A stretch of 20,431 nt of DNA from Azolla pinnata (GCA_037176905.1 JBBBWG010011713.1:1-20431); one strand, 5' to 3'; counted from the first letter of the stretch, positions 7,497 through 18,534 are shown. Numbers and translations: made by a program. The notes: generated by a model from the sequence alone, not told the origin.

Positions 7497-10400
7497 CTGG
7501 ACAAACCAACTCTGTCATAAGTCCCATGATCAACAGATATAATATTACTCATAGAAGCTGTTTTTTACTACCTCCAAGAGCTTGGGTTCGAAGTCATTTG
7601 TCAGTAGGACATCAACACCATAGATAGCTCTAGCTGTCGAGGAATGCATTTCGGGATGCAGAGCAACAGCCCCTTCAAACACCAACCGCAGCATTCTCCG
7701 AATCTTCTCGTGTATAGTCTTCCAGATTACTGCACGTAAGATTTAAAAAATTACGAGCTTCTTAGTGATGATCATCGTCCACTGTGAACAGATTAACTTG
7801 GGTCATGGACAAGAACCAGTATAAAAATCTTACGACAAACAATGCATGGATTGTGGAACACCAATCTGCAATCCCAGAACATTTACACGACACCCTCGGA
7901 CAAAAATTGGTAATGCAGTCATCAAAATGTGGACACCCCAAACCATTGGAAATATAGTCACTGAATATATCTCTCCAATAACCAATAAACACCATCAGAA
8001 GTCCTAGAAAGTTCCCTCAATCAAGAAAAAGCGACAGTATGAAAGGACTCGATATAGAAAGCTACAATTTCAATATCAAAAACGTATTGTCTCCCTCTAT
8101 TGTACAAAGGACACAACATAGAAACTCTCTTTGAATGCATAAACAAGGAAAAACATGACAAAGTTTCAAAATTTCAGGGATGCAGCCAAACATCATTATG
8201 CTCGGAACTCCTAAAATGAACTGGTTCTATCATTATAGAATGAATCCATAAAGGACAGAATCAGAAAATAGCACACTTAAAAAGGAAATTAACAAATTAA
8301 CAGGATCAAAAGAGTATACAATGGAGAACAGAAAATACGCTAGGTACAAAACCATATATAGCTAAGCGCCTGGAAAACGCTCCTGATGGTTGGGCATCAA
8401 CTCAGCAAATGGGCTAGAGACCACATGAAGAGATCTGTAAAATAAGCAGGTTTTGTAACCAAATGGCATCACCAGAGATCATGCTGATGGTTGGACAGTT
8501 GCAAGACTAGGCAATTTCGATTGACAAGAAGACTACCGAAATATCAAGTTGAGACATGAAGTGGGAATGTAGTATTAGCTAGCAACCGTGGTTTCATCGA
8601 TCCCGCAGTTACAAGCGTACAGTTAGGCCTAACCTTCTATCATCAACTTACCCCCTCCTGCTCAGCATTTTACCCCTCTGGACATCATTGGTGAGTACCA
8701 TGGAAATGAAAGAAGAATGCCCATTACCAGCTACTCTATTTGATCTATGTACTGAGCAAGTAGAAGAGTTCATCTAGCAGTTCACAACACAAACTCGTAG
8801 TCAGTAACATTTTTAGCGGATGGAAAAAACCCATTTGCATTTTATCCTCATAGAGAAAAGAATAATAGGAGAAATGCTTTGAATAGTAGGAGCAAATAAG
8901 GGTGGTGCTTGGATCCTCAACAATAGAATCCTACCCAAAGAAAACCACAAATATATGAAGCAGCTTATGACTATGGTGGCTCCTTTTTCATTCCATGAAG
9001 AGTTTCTATCAGAAAAGCCTAAAAAGCAGTGTGGTAAATGTCACATCTTCTTTGGATGATAAAATCAGTACAAAGGTATTCGGCAATACAACCGAAAAGA
9101 GTCCCCAATCAGCCTGTGAATGCTTAGGAAAGAGATTGTCTATGTTTACAAAAACAGAAAAAAATAGAAACCTAATGATTCCCAGTTTCTGCCATTTGGG
9201 CAGCCTTAAAAACTCATGGCATGCATTATTGCTCCAGAATGACAGACCCAAAACCCTCAATAATCCATGAAATGAATATGAAGAATAACATAAATATTTC
9301 CATTTAATAACCTTGGTGTTCCTTCTCAAACATTGGGATGAAGTCGTGTGTGTTGACGTGCTCTAATTTTCTGCCATAATTCTGCAAAATCCAGGAAATA
9401 TTAGCTACTAGAAGAAAATGAATATGTACTTAAATATGATGTTGAACTCACCATCACTGTAAAGTGTGTCTCATAATCTGTCAAACTACTGCCCTCCAGC
9501 GTGTACTTGTTATTCGAAATTCTTGCCTGTGAATAGAAACCATCAGTTTGATGTATCTAATGAATTATGGCGCATATAATACAAAAACAGTACATGATTT
9601 GGCAATATTTTAGCACTACAATTGCGAATATTCCACAAGTTCACATTTATCATAAGAAGAATACAATTATGAGCTGGCAAAACTTACAGTCCCACCCAAA
9701 GGTAAGCATGATATTAGAATACAATCTAGACAAACAAGATTCAAATAGACTGAATTTCTTTCCTCTAACTTAGGCTTTATGGTTCAAAGGGTCTTTATCA
9801 ACCAATAACCAGGATAGTGGAGTCCATTAAAGATAATGCCAATGATCATTCATATAGTAAAGATGTGACTTTACAATTGAAAATGATTTGATGAATGGTT
9901 TTGCAAGCAAACATTGCTGAAGTACTATGTATAAGACGATTTATGAGAAGACATCCCAAGATTGGTTGGCATAGAACAGCGAGGATAGATTGTCTGCACC
10001 AGAATTATCCATTATCAGGCATTGGTATGAGTCAAATGCCTTAACTGCCACTACTCTTGTTCTCCACTGTTATCAGATATTCCCGCACTGAATCCTGATA
10101 TGTCGACTTAAATGGTGTCTATAGAAGAAGACCGCAAAGAAGGACTCCACGTAAGTATTTTAAGGGGTTGATTCACGCACTTTTGAAGCTCAGGAATATC
10201 ATTTTCAGTCAAGGAAGAACATGATGTGGTTCTCAAAGAATGCTTTGACAACAGTGTCTCCTTCCTGTAGCAGAGGTGCAACTGGGCAACGGGAGGATTC
10301 TGGAAAGCTCTTTACTACTTTAGTAAAGAGAACCACTAAGGTTAAATCACTAATTTTGTCACTCATGACCTCTTCGTGACATGATTGTTGAATTTTCTCT

Positions 10401-13400
10401 CTCTAAATCTGGTATGTGGAAAGGAAATAGAATTTAGAGGTATGTACTCCTACACGAAATCACATGTAACTACAGGACATTATTTAAAAATATGCAGATG
10501 CTACTTTTATAGGTACCATCAATACTAAATGAAAGATATATGTCGGCAGGGTTACTGAACAATCTCACATTCAAAAGCTATAATGTTGATATGCATACCA
10601 TATTGAAGAAAATCAACACACAAATTTATTTGCCCCATGGACCTTAAACTGAGGATCGTTTTAGGTATATAGGTTCAGTATTCAGAGTTTGAAATTTCCA
10701 AAACAACTGCTTTCAAGCATAACTCCCATCTATCTAAGATGTTAAAAAAGACATAGGAATATGCAACTTACCCAAAAGACATGGCTAAGAAAAATTCTCA
10801 GTGGCCTCATGCTTTGAACCAGCACGATGTACCGCAAATCAAATTTCTTCCCTTGGAAAAGTGCAGGATGTTCCACATACTTTTGACATATTTTAGGTCC
10901 AGTTTCTGCCAGCCGGATTAAAGCAGGTAAGTAATCTGTTATTGAAGTATCAATCGTGCGTGCCATATTCCAAGGTTTCATAATCCAAAGGTTGTTTCTT
11001 CCCTCTTTTTCTCTAACAAAGTAGTCACCAATAAAAGCTGCCATCTCGCCCTCCATATCATAAGTCGTTTGAAGCCATGCAGGTGCTCCATAGGCCTGTG
11101 CAATGAAAAGAGGTCAATAAAGATACCCTTCAAAACCGAAGTCGGTCTTCTCAGAAAACATTGTACCACATATTCATTTCCTTTAAATTGCATTTGCAAT
11201 TTAACTAAACTTACTTGCTGCATTGTTTTGGCAAGATGATGTTTCATAACAATACAAGCTTCAAAAGGAAACTGGTTTACATACTGATCATCCCTCAACC
11301 CAAGTGTCTTCTTGATTTCATCATCAATTTGTGTGCTTGCCCACAAGATGTCAGCTTGTGAAGGGTCATCACCTAAATCCGCATATATATTAACAAATCA
11401 GTCAGGTTTGACAGTCAACTCTTAGCAATGACTACAAAGAGAAAGATACACAAAAGTCAAAGCACACCAGTCTTCTTTTGACACAATGAACTGATTCATC
11501 TTTACTTGATGAAAAGACTGTAAAACCTTAGAATACCTACAGAATGTAAATTCTGGCCGTTTCAATGTTTCTTGTACTTGAGGCAAGTCAGTATAAACCG
11601 TATAAACGCGATCATCAAATGCTGATGAAGTTTCTGTAGGTGCAATACTAACAGTATTCTTTTTCAGACATGCTCTTTCAAGTTTACGCTGGCGATCATC
11701 ATACACCTGAAATAATTAAATTATATTTAAGTGTTAACTCCAGTATTCATCAAGTATTTACTAGAAAGCATTGATTTCCTTCTAAAATCATCCATGCTCA
11801 TACATCCTCCTAGGGACACTAAGAACAAAACCCACAAATAACATCACACAAATTTGCTAGCTTGTTTCAACCTGAGTTCGCGAAATGAAAGAAAGGGTAA
11901 ATCAAATTTCAAGTATTAGACCTCCAAATTCGCACAATTCATCTATCTGGCATCCCATGTAATTCTGACATAACCTAAAACATTTTTAGAGTCCACTTAT
12001 TGAATTGCCCAAATTCAAGTCTAAGAAATCAACAATGTAGGGTTTGCAGAATTCCACATTACAGATGGTAACACGGTTCTACATCTCTAAGTCATGAGCA
12101 TTAACTTCTATCTCTTCGTGAGGTTTGTGGCTAGGCCCACTCATACCACGAAGTCAATTGCTAGCATATTCACGAATCTCCAAAAGGTAGTTAAATGTAA
12201 TGTAAGAACCTTCACAACTGATTAAGGAGTTGGCTCCACCATGGCCTCGTATTGTATGTGTTATTGTAAAGGATAATTTCTCAAGTTCTGGCTACAACAG
12301 AGCTCTTCTTTTCTCTCATGATATATGTCTTTCAAAGGGATGAACAAACAATGAACAAGCAAACATTCAGCCAAACTGGATAAACAGCGATATCACTCTT
12401 CTGTGGATGTTAACAAGCGCATAAAAACTCCTCTAAATGTGAAAGACATTATCAATAATCGCAGATCTCATTTTCATCCCACTGGTCTTTACTTCTTTAT
12501 TTGCCTCACGAAAGGCCTACTTTCATAGAGCAAAGTTGATAGTGTTGACTGCATCACAATCCTAAAAGTTTTGCAAAGCTACTCACTCAGATTTGCCAGT
12601 TCAAGTCCTGTAATCTCTGTCAGCTCCCACAGTCACTATGGGAGCTTCTTTGACTGCAGTATTATAACTTTCTTTTTCTGTTTTCACAAGACAGATGGTT
12701 GAAGAAATATGGTGTTTTCATCATGCACCATTCATGGGCAAATAGGGTTATAAATGTGCAAATATAGCTGTGCATTTAAATGTCACTATAGACAAAGGGC
12801 TTAGTGTTTTGAGCTTTGACTGCAGCAACTTTCTTTTTCTGTTTCACAAGACAGATGGTTGAAGGCATATGGTGTTTTCATCATGTACCATTCATGGACA
12901 TATAGGGTTATAAATGTGCAAATATAGCTGCATTTAGATGTCAAAATATGAGTAAATCCAACTTCTTTGCTGAATACAGGTTTCAAACCTTTTCAAAATA
13001 GTACTTAGGAGTATGGAACCATGCTGTAAGCCGTGCAGATCGTTGTTTGTCCTCTCCAATACCAAACAAGAAATCACGTGTGCATTCATCACCATTATGA
13101 ACATCTTTCACTGGCCACAATAGCGAGTAGCTACACCCAAAAATATCCCGTCAAGTTATAATAGATTAAACTTATGTTAATACCTTTATACATTCTTTAC
13201 AGAACTAGAAGATAGACACGTTTCAAGATCTAGCAAATCATACAACAGAATGTCTGCAAGACATATATGGTGACATTATGAACTATCTATCATGTTTATC
13301 ACAGGAGAACGAGTCATGGTCAATGAGCTGAGCAATAGAACAACTGACATATTTAGGTTACCAATAAATTTGACTTCAGTTAAAATTATTGGTGATGTGA

Positions 13401-16400
13401 AATATGTACCATAAAGTATAAAGGATAATCAAATACTTTTGTCATGTTACCATATTTAGTATGACGAGCCAGTGAACAGTAGCTTGCAGTTAAGCGCTTT
13501 GTATATGCTGAATACAAAAATACAGAGCTACGAGAAATACTTGAGCTATGGATCCCTTCCAGAAAGATACCTGACTGCAGACTGTAAAGTTCCGTCTGGC
13601 ATGTACATAAATGGAGCAACTCTAAAATTAGCATCATCATTGTGTCTAAGAGCAGAGCCAAGTTCATCCATTACATACCTGAAATACAGACAGATAAAAC
13701 CGATTCATTGGATGATTCTGTAAAAGAGCATTACCTACACATCATTGTATACACTTAGAAGCATGCAAGTACATAAGATTCCGCTTCAGATTCTTTTTTC
13801 TTCTATAAATTTCCAGACTCCCAGCAGCCAGAACTTGAGAGTATGATAAACATTCACGCTCACAGTCGCGATGGATATCGTATGCTCCAAACATCTGCTT
13901 AAGTCAGCTATCATTGATTATGACCTACTGTATCCCTTCAGAACGGACCAGGACCCCACTTCCATACCCCAAGCACAAGAGCGATAAAGCAACAGAAAGT
14001 TTTCCTCATTCTTTGTCAATGGAATGTCTACAATCTCTCTCTATGCCTCTTGAGATCTAGCAAGATGATCCTAAACACTGCTGGTACATTCCATTACCTT
14101 GCGAAGAGAAACAGTAATAAGTGTCTCTGATGAGTTCCTAGATGGGTCCAGGCATCTTTACAAAGGTCGAAGATAATCCAAGCATTTCTCCTACTATTAT
14201 TTTGCCCTATGGGGGCCAAAATGCAAATGGGTAAATAGAAGAAGTTACTTTACAGATGCAATCTCAGTCCAGAACGATATTCATAAATCTTCTCCTTTAG
14301 GGTTGTGTACAAGAACCATCAGAATACCTCTTCTTAGTATAAATCAAGTCACACGCTACAGGGAATCAACAGACTGACCAACAACGATGGGAAAACATAG
14401 GCTCATCCCAATCTAGCGTATGTTAATGATGCACATTCCACTTTTTGTTTGAGCACTGAGTCATCATGAGAGGAAGCATGTCCAGGTTTCTAAGGACACA
14501 ATAAAAAAACATACCGATTAGATCAGCCAAGTGACAGCCCCCTCTTTACTAGACACATTTTTGCAACACATCTGAACCCATCAGCCTCAGCTGAATTTCA
14601 GAAATGGTCATTTGTCTACATTTAGAATTTGTTGAATCAGGTTTGATAAAAAGAAAATAAAATGCACCAGCTAAGCCAAGGGATACGAGTGGTAAGTCAT
14701 CGTCAAAGGTTGCGAGCATTAAATTTATGAATGGAGAATCTAACATCCTTTCATAACATAAGAAATCCATTGAGTAATGCTTTTATAACATAATTGATCA
14801 TTTATGATTTCTTTCTTGATAGATTTAAACAATGCCTATCTATGATAAAACATCTCTGAATATCAAGTAGCGGTTTTCACAAATTAGGACCAATTATTTT
14901 TTATGATGTGTATGAGATACCATATTGGAGTCTCGTCAAGCCTTTCTTCATCACAAAGGCGATATGTCATTACATATGACCACATTGCTCGAAGTATCCT
15001 TTCCACCACAGGCTCTTTGTTAGACCACACCGGGAGCCTGTGAACGAGTTTACCTTCCACAACACTCTCCCCCTTTTCAAGAACCTTTGCAGCTTCTACA
15101 CCGTTTAGCTCAGAGAGATTGGGTAGACTTTCCAGGACTTCTATACCATTTACTCCAAAGGGTCCTGGAATATTTACCTGCATGTCTAGAAGGAAATCTG
15201 CTTTTAAAATTCAATCCAGTAGAATATGAAAAAAAAAGCATCTGATAAATACTTATTTCACAAGGTTCTATCTTTTGTCTTAAGAAGACAGGAGCCGATT
15301 TTTCATAAGAGGTGCATGCGAAAGTGTATCATGAAATGGTCAGATTTCACCCAATCTCAAATTAGCTGAATCTGAAATCCCCTTCAATATGAACTGTTGT
15401 TAAGTTGGGATTACTTATTCTGAACAATTGTCTGATGGAAACAAAGAGATACCCCAGCTTGTCATAAAAAAATGTTTACAGTTAAAGAGGAGAATACCCG
15501 AGATTAGAAGGCAGTTTTGACACCAATCAACTGTTACAAAATACCTAGTTTAACATGAAGATTATCAAACAAAAATTTCCATTGTAGTCATCTGTCCTTT
15601 AAAGCTTCGGCACTATAATAAAACTAAATATTTATTTTCGTCCTTTTTTTTGACACTAATTTCGCAGACAACAGATAGTGATACCAAAAAGTTTCAAAGA
15701 TGGACATTAGTATGCCAACCTAAATATTTCCTTCTCCAGAAAATAAAAATGTGAGATTACCTCAAGCGACAGTAGATTTGGAAAGCTCCTTAATGTCTCG
15801 ACTAAAGATGACTTTGATTCATTATCGAATGGGTTTCCCCGCAGATTTAAAGATCTGAGTAAAGGCATCTCTATGGGATTAAACAACTGCAGGCATGAAG
15901 GCAAGAAAACTGAAAATCAGAAAGAATAAATTACATATGAATATTAATATATTTTCTCCTACATGCATATGGTATGGGTGGTGTAATTAAACCTATATAT
16001 GCACATGAAGAAATTATAAATTTTTTCCTATGGAAAGTAGCAGATCTAAAAAATAGGATGATTGACAAGCAAACCTGAGGGTGGAACTTATGGATGTTCC
16101 GATTAGATAGATCCAGTGTCTCCACAGTCCGTAACTCATCACCAATGTCTAGTGATTTGGCTGAAGATATTCCCGCACAAAATGCTACAGCCCACTTGCC
16201 ATAGTTTTCAGTGAATTTACTGTTGTAAATTTCAAGCTGTGGTACTGATGAAAGCAAGGCCAATTCCAATTGATCACCCCTGTTGCAATAAAGAAACATT
16301 GCGATGTGTTTGAAAATGGGTATATGATAATATTGGTCATAATTGAATGAATCAACGTAATACAATTCCCTTATTGAATATCAAGTGTCGTCATCACCTT

Positions 16401-18534
16401 GCTAAAGCACGTTATGAATACAAGTATGTTACCTACTCTAAATTTTTAGGATACATGTAAGGCGCAGAAAAAAGTAATACCACATTAAAATAAAATGAAA
16501 TATCAACTGCAACTCAATAAATGGAAACTGACACTTGACTAGGCATGTTTGTTCATTGCTGTTACTTAAAGGTGTGTTTTCATGTTATGTGTATTAATAT
16601 ATATAGCAAGTGCATGTATCGCTACCCTATCACAAGTCATTTGCTATATAGGATGGCCGCTATTAATACATCATAGTATTGGTCCAATAAGTTACAGATT
16701 CAGGTAATTTATAATGTTTCCTCAAATCCTTACTAATTGGCCTTAACAAACGAAAGTATATACCTGATACCAACAGAAGAAAAATAACAACCTCCTTAGA
16801 TGGCAAATGCACATCACGATCTAAAAGTTAATTCAAACGTTAATTGATCAAAACGCAATTCATTATTATGATAAAATTACCCCTCCACTATAATAGGATT
16901 TCCATTAATCCAAAGAGCCTTTAAATGCTTCAATCCAGCAACTGCTTCTAGCACAGCATCCTGAGAACTGACCTTATTGCCCCATAGGCTAAGGCCAACC
17001 AGTTTCTACACAATGAGATACACTTCAGACAAAATCATATTATTAGGCTCAACATCGACTACTCGTATGGAGTGTACTCACCGGGAAGTTAGCTGAAAGC
17101 TCCAAGAACTTCAAATTTTCATCATCAATACCAATCTCATCAAGCTCCAACCAATAAAAATCTTCTCCAGAAACATTTCCCTGGTTTTTAGCTTCCAAAA
17201 TAGCATCTTGCACTGTACGTGTTTCGCTGCATGGTTCCTCGGTTTCCTTGAGATCGTCGGAGAGGCACATCATTGCACTCAGCCTTTCAACCAAACTAGG
17301 GTTTTGCTGAAGCTACAAGGCCAACCACGAAAACCAGAGCCTCTGGGAAGTTATTATCTCAGAAATTCAAATACAGAAAAAACAGGAACTTGAACTAACG
17401 GCAAAGTACGTTGAGCATGGGAAAGATAGTGACTATAAATATTTGCACCATTTAAGAACAATCATTGACCTGGCACAGAAATCAAATATCTGATGCAAGG
17501 AAGTTGTCTACATATGGATGAGCTTTTAGAGAACAAGAGGCTCTATAAAATCCACCTATTAATATTAAGCACATTCTTTGCCAGGTCAGGTTAATTGTGA
17601 GAATTTTAGTTGAAGGCAAAATTATGGACATTTCTGAGGTCCTCTCCTCTTAGGAAAGTTCTTTTGTGGCAAGAAAATGGCATGGACAGGCAGGGACAGC
17701 TAACAATATTGTTGAAATAACGTTCCAAGCATCCAAGAAGTCTTTTTTCCATAAGAGATATATAGAAAAACACTCAAGGTTCCATGTTCGCAACTCAAGT
17801 ATTGACAGATGCGCTCTTTCTTGATTCTTATTTCAAAGTCCAGAACCGAAAAATAGCTTTCTGCAAATGAGAAGAGCGGGACAGCAGAAACTAATCCATA
17901 TGCTCTGATTGTAGGAAGATTGATGCATGCTTTAGTGTGTGCATGAGACCTAGAATTGCTCATGCCATCAGTGGAGTCAGCATTGTAACAGGCCAGAGAG
18001 CACTGAAATGGCAGTGAAATTGATCACGCGACGTGGTAAGTCAATGACACCGCTGATAAAAAAACCTCTCTTTGGAACTGAAAAGGCTGCGTACAGCGTC
18101 AGTTGCTCGTACGAAAACAGACATGGCCACAGATGGAGACCATTCATCACCTTCAGCGCAGGAATTCGTTACGGAAAAGCACAAAGGGAACATACCTGGC
18201 ATCGAGCCTCTGGCAGTCGGAAAGACCAAGCGTGATCGATAAGGAAGACTCTAGAATGCCGGGGTAGATTCGGGTGCACATCGGAGTGGAACAAAAGCCG
18301 CCGTTGCTTCGGCTTCCTTGACCCGTGGATCGGCAGCACTCCATCATCATCTACGTCCTCCTCCTCCTCTTGTGTTTCGTGCTCCTCGATGCTGAAGAAA
18401 TCGCCTCCGTCGAAGGTGTCATGGGACAGCTTTTGGAAGACCTGGCTGTGGAGGGAGGAGGGGAGGCCGGAGGAGGCCAGGAGCACGCCATGGACGTGCA
18501 GGAACTCGTCTAGACGGGTGATCGGCTTGCCCAT
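7347..18534 (-). CDS. TTLL12: tubulin-tyrosine ligase-like protein 12, plant LRR-TTL form (15 exons)
   Basis: The coding exons sum to 2634 nt (877 residues plus TAG at 7347-7349), and every phase matches across 14 GT-AG introns of 70-1582 bp. Domains: residues 1-125, first part of the SET-like region (HGVLLASSGLP, FDGG, IDHAW); about 160-375, leucine-rich repeats; about 380-510, remainder of the SET-like region (DETPIWYVMDELGS, SLLWPVKD, DECTRDF); about 530-877, TTL ATP-grasp domain (KPWNMARTIDT, KFDLRYIVL, YGVDVLL, LLEVTYCPDC). This is the architecture of the plant TTLL12 homologues such as Arabidopsis At1g77550, and the length fits. TTL enzymes ligate tyrosine or glutamate to tubulin tails. 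Human TTLL12 is considered largely non-catalytic, so activity here is uncertain. The start has G at -3 and G at +4, with an in-frame TAG nine bases upstream. Likely cytosolic: no signal peptide or membrane segment is seen. Identification is firm; exact acceptors at exons 2 and 5 are less so. Confidence 0.93.
7572..7729 (-). CDS. TTLL12: TTLL12 exon 14 (residues 776-828)
   Basis: Encodes IWKTIHEKIRRMLRLVFEG, HPEMHSSTARAIYGVDVLL and PKLLE. Asp 815 and Glu 828 sit at the positions of the metal-binding Asp and Glu of TTL. Acceptor ACGTGCAG, donor GAG/GTAGTA. Confidence 0.94.
8831..8880 (-). repeat. intron 13 copy of a ~50-bp dispersed element
   Basis: The reverse complement reads AAAGCATTTCTCCTA...AAAATGCAAATGG and aligns to 14179-14230 on the plus strand with roughly 80% identity. 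It lies in TTLL12 intron 13. Similarity fades on both sides. Confidence 0.6.
9312..9381 (-). CDS. TTLL12: TTLL12 exon 13 (residues 753-776)
   Basis: Encodes NYGRKLEHVNTHDFIPMFEK then EHQ, and ends in phase 1 (G, completed to Val in exon 14). Acceptor ATTTTGCAG, donor CAAG/GTTATT, a weaker donor than the rest. Confidence 0.92.
9452..9526 (-). CDS. TTLL12: TTLL12 exon 12 (residues 728-752)
   Basis: Encodes ARISNNKYTL and LTDYETHFTVM, matching the family's LxDYExHFTVMNY. Acceptor CTATTCACAG, donor ATG/GTGAGT. Phase 0 at both ends. Confidence 0.94.
10772..11095 (-). CDS. TTLL12: TTLL12 exon 11 (residues 620-727), ATP-binding core
   Basis: The largest TTL exon. LWIMKPWNMARTIDT places Lys 659 at the ATP-grasp lysine. 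KYVEHPALF (691-699) and KFDLRYIVLV (703-712) are the next conserved blocks. Acceptor TTGCACAG, donor TGG/GTAAGT. The glycine-rich loop of active TTLs after the lysine is absent, as in animal TTLL12. Confidence 0.95.
11215..11372 (-). CDS. TTLL12: TTLL12 exon 10 (residues 567-619)
   Basis: Encodes DDPSQADILWASTQIDDEIK and YVNQFPFEACIVMKHHLAKT. The NQFPFE motif is a hallmark of TTLL12 (NQFPCE in human). Acceptor GGATTTAG, donor CAA/GTAAGT. Confidence 0.93.
11541..11706 (-). CDS. TTLL12: TTLL12 exon 9 (residues 512-567)
   Basis: Starts VYDDRQRKLERACLKK, then RVYTVYTDLPQVQETL and RPEFTF, the entry to the TTL domain (animal TTLL12 has FKVYTDVQQV here). Phase 1 end: the donor T/GTAGGT makes a Cys codon (T+GT) with exon 10. 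The neighbouring CAG-like site would break the frame. Confidence 0.9.
12622..12646. repeat. perfect 8-bp stem hairpin in intron 8
   Basis: AGCTCCCA (12622-12629) and TGGGAGCT (12639-12646) enclose a nine-base loop. The hairpin ends five bases before the start of the first copy of the intronic duplication. Confidence 0.7.
12651..12948. repeat. tandem duplication in TTLL12 intron 8
   Basis: Copy 1 is 12651-12790 and copy 2 is 12817-12948, offset about 166-168 bp. Both begin TGACTGCAG and contain CACAAGACAGATGGTTGAAG and GGGTTATAAATGTGCAAATA. They differ by about eight substitutions plus small deletions of 5, 1 and 2 bases in copy 2. Copy 2 ends 40 bp from the exon 8 donor. Confidence 0.93.
12989..13130 (-). 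CDS. TTLL12: TTLL12 exon 8 (residues 464-511)
   Basis: Encodes YSLLWPVKDVHNGDECTRDF and then FLFGIGEDKQRSARLTAWF, the conserved LWP...EVTRDF segment of the family. Acceptor GGGTGTAG, donor AAG/GTTTGA. Confidence 0.94.
13571..13678 (-). CDS. TTLL12: TTLL12 exon 7 (residues 428-464)
   Basis: Encodes YVMDELGSALRHNDDANFRV followed by APFMYMPDGTLQSAV. This corresponds to the WYIMDEFGS...APFFYMP region of animal TTLL12. Acceptor TGTATTTCAG, donor CAG/GTATCT, phase 2 at both ends. Confidence 0.94.
14179..14230 (+). repeat. intron 6 copy of a ~50-bp dispersed element
   Basis: Matches 8831-8880 in inverted orientation (CAAGCATTTCTCCTA...AAAATGCAAATGG). This is likely the remains of a small dispersed transposon present more than once in this gene's introns. 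Confidence 0.6.
14921..15177 (-). CDS. TTLL12: TTLL12 exon 6 (residues 343-428)
   Basis: The repeat cap (VLESLPNLSELNGVEA) is followed by the return to the SET-like region: VVERILRAMWSYVMTYRL and RLDETPIW. The split codon at the end (TG then G) gives Trp 428 before YVMDE in exon 7. Acceptor ATGCAG, donor ATG/GTATCT. Confidence 0.92.
15761..15886 (-). CDS. TTLL12: TTLL12 exon 5 (residues 301-342)
   Basis: Leucine-rich repeats LLRSLNLRGNPF and FPNLLSLE. The acceptor is taken as CCTGCAG; an alternative AG lies upstream but would lengthen the repeat. Donor GAG/GTAATC. Exactly 42 codons, phase 0 at both ends. Confidence 0.88.
16075..16279 (-). CDS. TTLL12: TTLL12 exon 4 (residues 232-300)
   Basis: Starts GGDQLELALLSSVPQLEIYN, followed by FTENYGKWAVAFCAG, the conserved stretch of the plant protein. 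It then has the leucine-rich core VETLDLSNRNIHKF. Acceptor TTGCAACAG, donor CAG/GTTTGC. Confidence 0.93.
16881..17005 (-). CDS. TTLL12: TTLL12 exon 3 (residues 191-232)
   Basis: Two leucine-rich repeat cores are visible, LVGLSLWGNKVS and LKALWINGNPI. Acceptor TTGTGTAG, donor GAGGG/GTAATT, ending in phase 2 and joining to the first G of exon 4. Confidence 0.92.
17082..17312 (-). CDS. TTLL12: TTLL12 exon 2 (residues 114-190)
   Basis: Reads LQQNPSLVERLSAMMCL, matching the family's helix after IDHAW, then a variable linker and the start of the leucine-rich block (YWLELDEIGIDDENLKFLEL). The donor is CCG/GTGAGT. The acceptor TTGTAG gives the start used here; CTTCAG six bases later would remove two residues. 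Confidence 0.88.
18196..18534 (-). CDS. TTLL12: TTLL12 exon 1 (residues 1-113)
   Basis: Begins MGKPITRLDEFLHVHGVLLA and carries FDGGDFF (41-47) and the conserved VFLIDHAWSFRL (96-107). An acidic run of Glu/Asp spans 50-64. It ends ARCQ before donor CAG/GTATGT, phase 0. It is richer in G+C than the later exons, as is typical of monocot 5' exons. Confidence 0.93.

Larger units (their letters stand above)
7497..18195 (-). other. TTLL12 introns: content survey
   Basis: The long introns are 1 (17313-18195), 3 (16280-16880), 5 (15178-15760), 6 (13679-14920), 8 (11707-12988), 11 (9527-10771) and 13 (7730-9311). Apart from the repeats listed separately I see no nested gene, tRNA or structured RNA. 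Frames of 60-106 codons in introns 1, 6, 11 and 13 lack splice-compatible ends or recognisable motifs. Introns 2, 12 and 14 are 70-76 bp, near the plant minimum. Confidence 0.7.

Noticed and set aside
8995-9329. Overlapping frames of 91 and 106 codons on opposite strands in intron 13
   Set aside because: No motifs; two strands open over the same DNA suggests chance in AT-balanced sequence.
14549-14770. 73-codon minus-strand frame in intron 6
   Set aside because: Exons 6 and 7 join exactly to form the conserved WYVMDE motif, and the frame has no suitable splice sites or recognised motif.
16768-16822. Possible extra TTLL12 exon (acceptor TAACTTTTAG, donor TCAG/GTATAT)
   Set aside because: Its phase is not needed: exon 3 joins exon 4 directly in phase 2 and gives the expected family sequence, whereas including it adds unrelated residues.
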